Below are positions 8,001 to 9,179 of a DNA stretch of 9,179 bases, piece by piece (within the stretch, counting starts at the first letter, position 1; each line of letters begins with the position of its first letter). The notes beneath the pieces are model-generated. The model made no database searches. It worked only from the letters and a program-made list of their open reading frames with translations, and was not told the DNA's origin. Location: assembly GCA_023253615.1 (NCBI GenBank), contig JALRFZ010000587.1, forward strand, positions 1 through 9,179, given 5' to 3'. The translations under genes and the position numbers were made by a program. Source of the stretch: Verrucomicrobiales bacterium (GTDB lineage Bacteria; Verrucomicrobiota; Verrucomicrobiia; Verrucomicrobiales; DEV007).

Positions 8001-8961
8001 CGTTGGCTTCGCCGCCGACTGATTGGATCTGGACTTGTCCGCCATCGACCCCTGCCGTGGCGGTGATCTGGGAACCCGCTCCGAGATTGATGTTCGAGCT
8101 GCCGCCGGAGGCGCGCAACAGGACGCGGCCGCTGCTGCGGTCGGCCCCGGTCGCACGCACCGCGCCACCGTTGTTGATCGCCAGCGCGTAGACGTTGCCA
8201 TGGGCCTTCAGCTCGGCCGAGGCCCCGCGGATGGTGCCGGTGTTGTTGATGCCGGTGCCGGTGTAGTCGGAGGACCCGCGCACGGAGATTTTCGATCCCG
8301 CCCCTTCTTCAAGGAGAATGTCGCCGCCCGCGCCGATGGCGACGGTCCCGTTCAGGGCGCCGATCTGGCCCTGGTTGTCGACGAAGCCACCCATGAGGAC
8401 GACGTCGCCGCCGGCCGAGGAGATCGTGCCGAAGTTGGTGACCCCGGTGTTCGAGCTGCCGTAGAAGCGGTTGTTGCCCCCGTTGAGGAAGTCGTCGTCG
8501 TCGATGTCGAGGGTGGAAAGCACGGCATTTCCGCCGACGTCGATGACCCCGTTCGCCCCGACCACGATCCCGTTGGGGTTGATGACGTAGACGTTCGCGT
8601 TGCCCTTCAACTGCCCGTGGATCTGGGAGATGTTGCCTCCGGTGACGCGGTTCAGCGCGGTCCCGTTGTTCGGCTGCACGAAACGCGTCAGCTCGCCCTT
8701 CCCGATGGAGAAATCCTGCCAGTTGATGACGACACTGGGAGCTTTCTGGTGAATCCGAAGTTGATTCGCAGAGACCTGGGTGATCACCGCATTCAGATTC
8801 CCTCCAACCACCACGCCCCCTCTCGGGTTCGCCTGGACGGGTCCGCCGGTCGTGACGAAGGCGGGGAGAAGGAGTGAAAGGATCCATTGCTGGAGCCGCT
8901 TTCCGTTGAGTTTTCCTTTCATGTCGAAATGGGGAGGTTGGGGGCGCCGGAGCAAGTCCAT
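2026..8961 (-). CDS. Giant TpsA-like filamentous-haemagglutinin-type exoprotein with IGHGG repeats
   Basis: This is a secreted adhesin- or matrix-type exoprotein of two-partner secretion; its ligand is unknown. Coordinates give the longest frame (2,311 codons; an in-frame TGA lies at 8968-8970). The ATG at 8920-8922 (Met14) is as likely a start, because it opens a classic signal peptide: MKGKLNGKR, a hydrophobic core WILSLLLPAF, and cleavage probably after GGPVQA. Neither start has a well-placed Shine-Dalgarno. Residues about 48-170 are the TPS (haemagg_act) domain: INWQDFSIGKGE, ALNRVTGGNISQIHGQLKG, VYVINPNGIVVG. Residues 170-520 are beta-helix-like and include the family-typical NGGLVEVSGKEWLYFDG and GKAGTVLFDPGN. 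A DLNGDGIVDG loop lies at 770-779. Residues about 695-1985 carry the recurring AxIGHGG motif, many copies followed by GDIxVxAGGN-type strands. The C-terminus has EEEDEEEE, RLRRGK and FYVFEPGTNRYSSYRVFG. No Cys was seen. There is no C-terminal barrel and no VENN-type toxin junction, so a classical autotransporter or CdiA is unlikely. Confidence 0.93.
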   Translation of the reverse strand: MDLLRRPQPPHFDMKGKLNGKRLQQWILSLLLPAFVTTGGPVQANPRGGVVVGGNLNAVITQVSANQLRIHQKAPSVVINWQDFSIGKGELTRFVQPNNGTALNRVTGGNISQIHGQLKGNANVYVINPNGIVVGANGVIDVGGNAVLSTLDIDDDDFLNGGNNRFYGSSNTGVTNFGTISSAGGDVVLMGGFVDNQGQIGALNGTVAIGAGGDILLEEGAGSKISVRGSSDYTGTGINNTGTIRGASAELKAHGNVYALAINNGGAVRATGADRSSGRVLLRASGGSSNINLGAGSQITATAGVDGGQVQIQSVGGEANVAGRIEAVGSRSGGNVEVSGTQVVQAASSVIDVSGGRVGGTVAMDAVGAIAVDGTVVADSSLGRGGDITVTGETILINDSANLSADGHSAGGRIRVGGDFQGRDTGIREARSTRVERGAELTADSFGGGNGGTAIVWANGDTLFLGDISASSLDGGGNGGLVEVSGKEWLYFDGEARVGTVGGKAGTVLFDPGNVVIGAAGAPVPPLSSPVTDSTISISSINTTLQSGANVLVVTGSGNVAVESVGGGGEIYDGASANDRHSAIQWTNSLSSFGIFASGSILVGNHIRTSGAGSVNLLAGWGGLESDAALQFDPQSAWDFYVQQGMFGNNGGSVFIGSSNMTRHVEVGSRFGDTNVAGFDVRVTGSDTAASNRYAMIGFHDGGQVFAPRLNRGTDGGAIQIRLDMKVGAPEGTGAWLLSDGRNNATFASNQPTAGVGDPIVAVAGRNEVDLNGDGIVDGVRGMNSTGVVSETFIPYANHYNSATAGNWWWQRIEATGSLETKDPRGLGALRPEYGAGVGSLSTAALALGAAVDGADINVLAKGGVILQAGAGNEAVGAQIGHMGPNRSNNSGAGTSIREIGNEDINNSAFSITGIEGGQMERRWSFNGADNDRMAIAGARLAPVYGNLNVYAGINGAAPINVNHSTGKVTATVTNGGDVTLRAAQTFDAAAPSSNSSAQIGHGGVGQFGEYYGHIHVEAGRNITILAGEATRATATIGHTFVGHAYWNPTNVLDQQLRFFATTGDFDNPNLRRGELFTGAITTGFNPALDPERLRRYNLTNYPNNGTNAAGFAINTTLGFSATQYSRGTSQGNPGNQGPLSLAPLDLAPVTGTSIKVDALNGSTVSGMHGNINVFARSGDIVIKGYQNENVSGRHLRDRRFAAIGHGGTSFAVATMGSGYQSILGTPAVPGGGGTNPDGRENVSYRMPNGNETNTGSRSYVGEVGANMNRHLVYMSISGDIDVIAGGNITLMGGNEVFDYARLGHGGSELADFETSSFILGDLRVRAGGNLDIIGGGSIQPYNRGNNDPNNGENNYDLHAPAHVGHGGYRSGFTGILGDIDVVAGGSILVRNGAFSYSHGKIGHQGFDDRGQVGGNFSRTERFLNDSVDSSIVSVLNNGAASVTYAAANGSPMSPVGVRDLFASGAGTLVGGARNTANISVTAGGGVTVDHLQIGRRQPAERFAWNGGSILLTQFNPGNEGLGVRTRNSYAQIGHGGLTTTSFNVNNTATNYQNKIGDVTVVANGGNIEVKNGEGQHRWSRIGHGVGRGERVDDGAAVGFSRAIELAGNISITASGDIRIDALVAEENDREENTAAAFGAPSPSEFNPAAIGHGGIENNLDLVVLGRGEDMNGIAAASNIYAVAGGNLFVLGGKGVDTSFAQLGHGFSSDQGNDASRRLGLPTGFAGDISVSVDGNVVIEGGPNAWSEQPSGIADNEGRSVHGAFAAIGHGGYQLDAPSFGNITVFVGNDLAIVGQRRTDPQTTTVGASPYSIVNPTPGLDSVSSAFNFAKIGHFAVENGNRQAGTGDHVLNANQTGDITVVVGRDALIQGGTTPNVDTQTIYGAFAQIGHGGPSITGDLDGNVTVLVKRNLSVIRGSEISGGTQTLQALNNYAMIGNGDFLRDTNPASSGALFRQSARGFRSGNLVVAAGNNASFNAALVGHHDPALDNRITLGNTQVAVSRLNPFFGGRGILTAANGTIFASGASGNGTRMEFYLPARANNAMDATTRINERTLTFTEAPANFAAPFNKANGILAGRNDEVYLTPDLWWDQAGVAASGNISGGGVFPTDAVSGQGGSVALVNSPGGLPNLASMAAGALGSSAPVYRDQNAVSGAGLYTLYYDAIEPVSTKLPMQPAEPVIPLPLETFDFFGLAFDETYDAFFREEDMFLNGIGGYDGGLYDLLGVFERDEETQEGADSWTVEDRLDNLFGDRRDSNSQEEEDEEEESRLRRGKSGGPVGMTFYVFEPGTNRYSSYRVFGNQVTTFYPAN
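2059..2112 (-). repeat. Shared C-terminal tail motif, copy in the complete exoprotein
   Basis: FYVFEPGTNRYSSYRVFG (residues 2284-2301) is followed by exactly 10 residues, NQVTTFYPAN, and the stop. It matches the tail of the upstream partial gene in 14 of 18 positions, and all four differences are conservative (F/Y, F/Y, E/D, Y/F). The two genes share the exact 17-mer tagcggttcgtgccggg at 2081-2097 and 9042-9058 on the + strand. The role is unknown; a C-terminal sorting, anchoring or folding signal is the simplest guess. Confidence 0.85.
3009..6333 (-). repeat. Array of degenerate AxIGHGG repeats within the exoprotein
   Basis: Between residues about 877 and 1985 the motif A-x-(I/L/V)-G-H-(G)-(G) occurs 15 times, near residues 878, 997, 1035, 1201, 1300, 1361, 1399, 1530, 1579, 1648, 1700, 1766, 1829, 1886 and 1978. 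Degenerate copies sit near 695 (AMIGFHDGG), 1491 (LQIGRRQ) and 1933 (AMIGNGD). Most are followed by a strand pair of the form G(D/N)(I/V)xVxxGxN(I/L)xIxGG. Spacing is irregular, from 38 to about 166 residues. The motif is read directly from the sequence. I do not know a named family for it. Confidence 0.85.
6625..6654 (-). other. EF-hand/dockerin-like calcium-loop motif in the exoprotein
   Basis: Residues 770-779 read DLNGDGIVDG, which fits the Dx(N/D)xDGxxD calcium loop of dockerin, thrombospondin-type-3 and EF-hand-like repeats. Only one copy was seen, in a non-repetitive insert between beta-helix segments. Calcium binding is inferred from the motif alone. Confidence 0.5.
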
Positions 8962-8986
8962 TCCTGGTCAAGTTTGTCGTCGATGC

Positions 8987-9179
8987 TCACTGCGTGACGG
9001 AGAGGCGGGTCTGCTCCACACCGAAGACCCGGAAGCTGGAATAGCGGTTCGTGCCGGGATCGTAGACGTAGTAGGAGAGACCACCACGGCCGACCTGTTG
9101 CGAGGCGCGGCGCTTGCGGCGATCGCGCTCTTCGTCGCCCTCCTCTTCGAGGATGGTGCTGCCGGGCTCGAGATTGCCG
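8987..9179 (-). CDS. C-terminal end of a second, upstream TpsA-like exoprotein (5' part beyond window)
   Basis: A minus-strand frame open from the right edge ends at a TGA (8987-8989) and gives 63 residues. It starts GNLEPGSTILEEEGDEERD, passes into a basic run (RRKRR), and ends SYYVYDPGTNRYSSFRVFG plus VEQTRLSVTQ. Acidic run, basic run, tail motif and the 10 final residues all mirror the end of the next gene downstream. The stop lies only 25 bases before the longest possible start of that gene (64 before the signal-peptide start), so the two are probably co-transcribed. No diagnostic TPS domain is visible in this fragment; calling it a TpsA paralogue rests on the matching tail and position. 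It is not a broken piece of the downstream gene, which begins with its own signal peptide and TPS domain. Confidence 0.75.
   Translation of the reverse strand, partial: GNLEPGSTILEEEGDEERDRRKRRASQQVGRGGLSYYVYDPGTNRYSSFRVFGVEQTRLSVTQ
9020..9073 (-). repeat. Shared C-terminal tail motif, copy in the upstream partial gene
   Basis: YYVYDPGTNRYSSFRVFG is followed by exactly 10 residues and the stop, the same distance as in the complete downstream exoprotein. The last 10 residues themselves differ (VEQTRLSVTQ against NQVTTFYPAN), so conservation stops sharply at the FG. Confidence 0.85.

Noticed and set aside
2026..8961. CdiA-type contact-dependent inhibition toxin
   Set aside because: No VENN or similar junction and no variable toxin domain with a following small immunity gene; the C-terminus is a conserved charged tail.
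2026..8961. Classical type Va autotransporter
   Set aside because: No C-terminal beta-barrel or terminal aromatic residue; a separate TpsB gene is present.
8987..9179. Frameshifted or truncated fragment of the large exoprotein
   Set aside because: It ends with its own stop and a full copy of the tail, and the large gene starts after it with an intact signal peptide and TPS domain.

Overview
The window is a minus-strand cluster for two-partner secretion (type Vb): large exoproteins of the filamentous-haemagglutinin type (TpsA) and their outer-membrane transporter (TpsB). Transcription would run from the right edge to the left. In order it holds the last 63 codons of a first TpsA-like gene (8987-9179), a complete giant TpsA-like gene of about 2,300 codons (2026-8961), a 134-base spacer, and a TpsB/FhaC/ShlB-family gene (1-1891) that keeps its start but runs off the left edge. 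All three are on the same strand with short gaps, so one operon is likely. No RNA gene, CRISPR array or insertion sequence was seen.

The transporter gene is easy to miss because its frame has no stop inside the window, while its opposite strand carries a long meaningless open frame (92-2011, +). Read on the minus strand from 1891 it gives 630 residues without interruption: a signal peptide, an unusually long Pro-rich and charged N-terminal region with a duplicated LPPLPDL motif, two POTRA-type regions and the first part of a beta-barrel.

The complete exoprotein has a signal peptide, a clear TPS secretion domain with an NPNGI motif, Gly/Asn-rich beta-helix sequence, and then a long stretch in which an A-x-I-G-H-G-G motif recurs about 15 times (18 with degenerate copies). 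It ends in an acidic run, a basic run and the motif FYVFEPGTNRYSSYRVFG exactly 10 residues before the stop. The upstream partial gene ends in the same way, with a near-identical motif (14 of 18 residues) also exactly 10 residues before its stop. This shared tail is the most notable element, because it suggests a C-terminal signal common to the exoproteins of this cluster.

The organism is a GC-rich Gram-negative (outer-membrane) bacterium. Weak or absent Shine-Dalgarno sequences, Asn/Gly-rich giant exoproteins and an atypical TpsB would suit a Verrucomicrobiota-like lineage, but this is only an inference. The inferred process is Sec export of both exoproteins, recognition of their TPS domains by the POTRA regions of the TpsB, and passage through its barrel to the cell surface or medium, where they would act as adhesins or matrix-like filaments.
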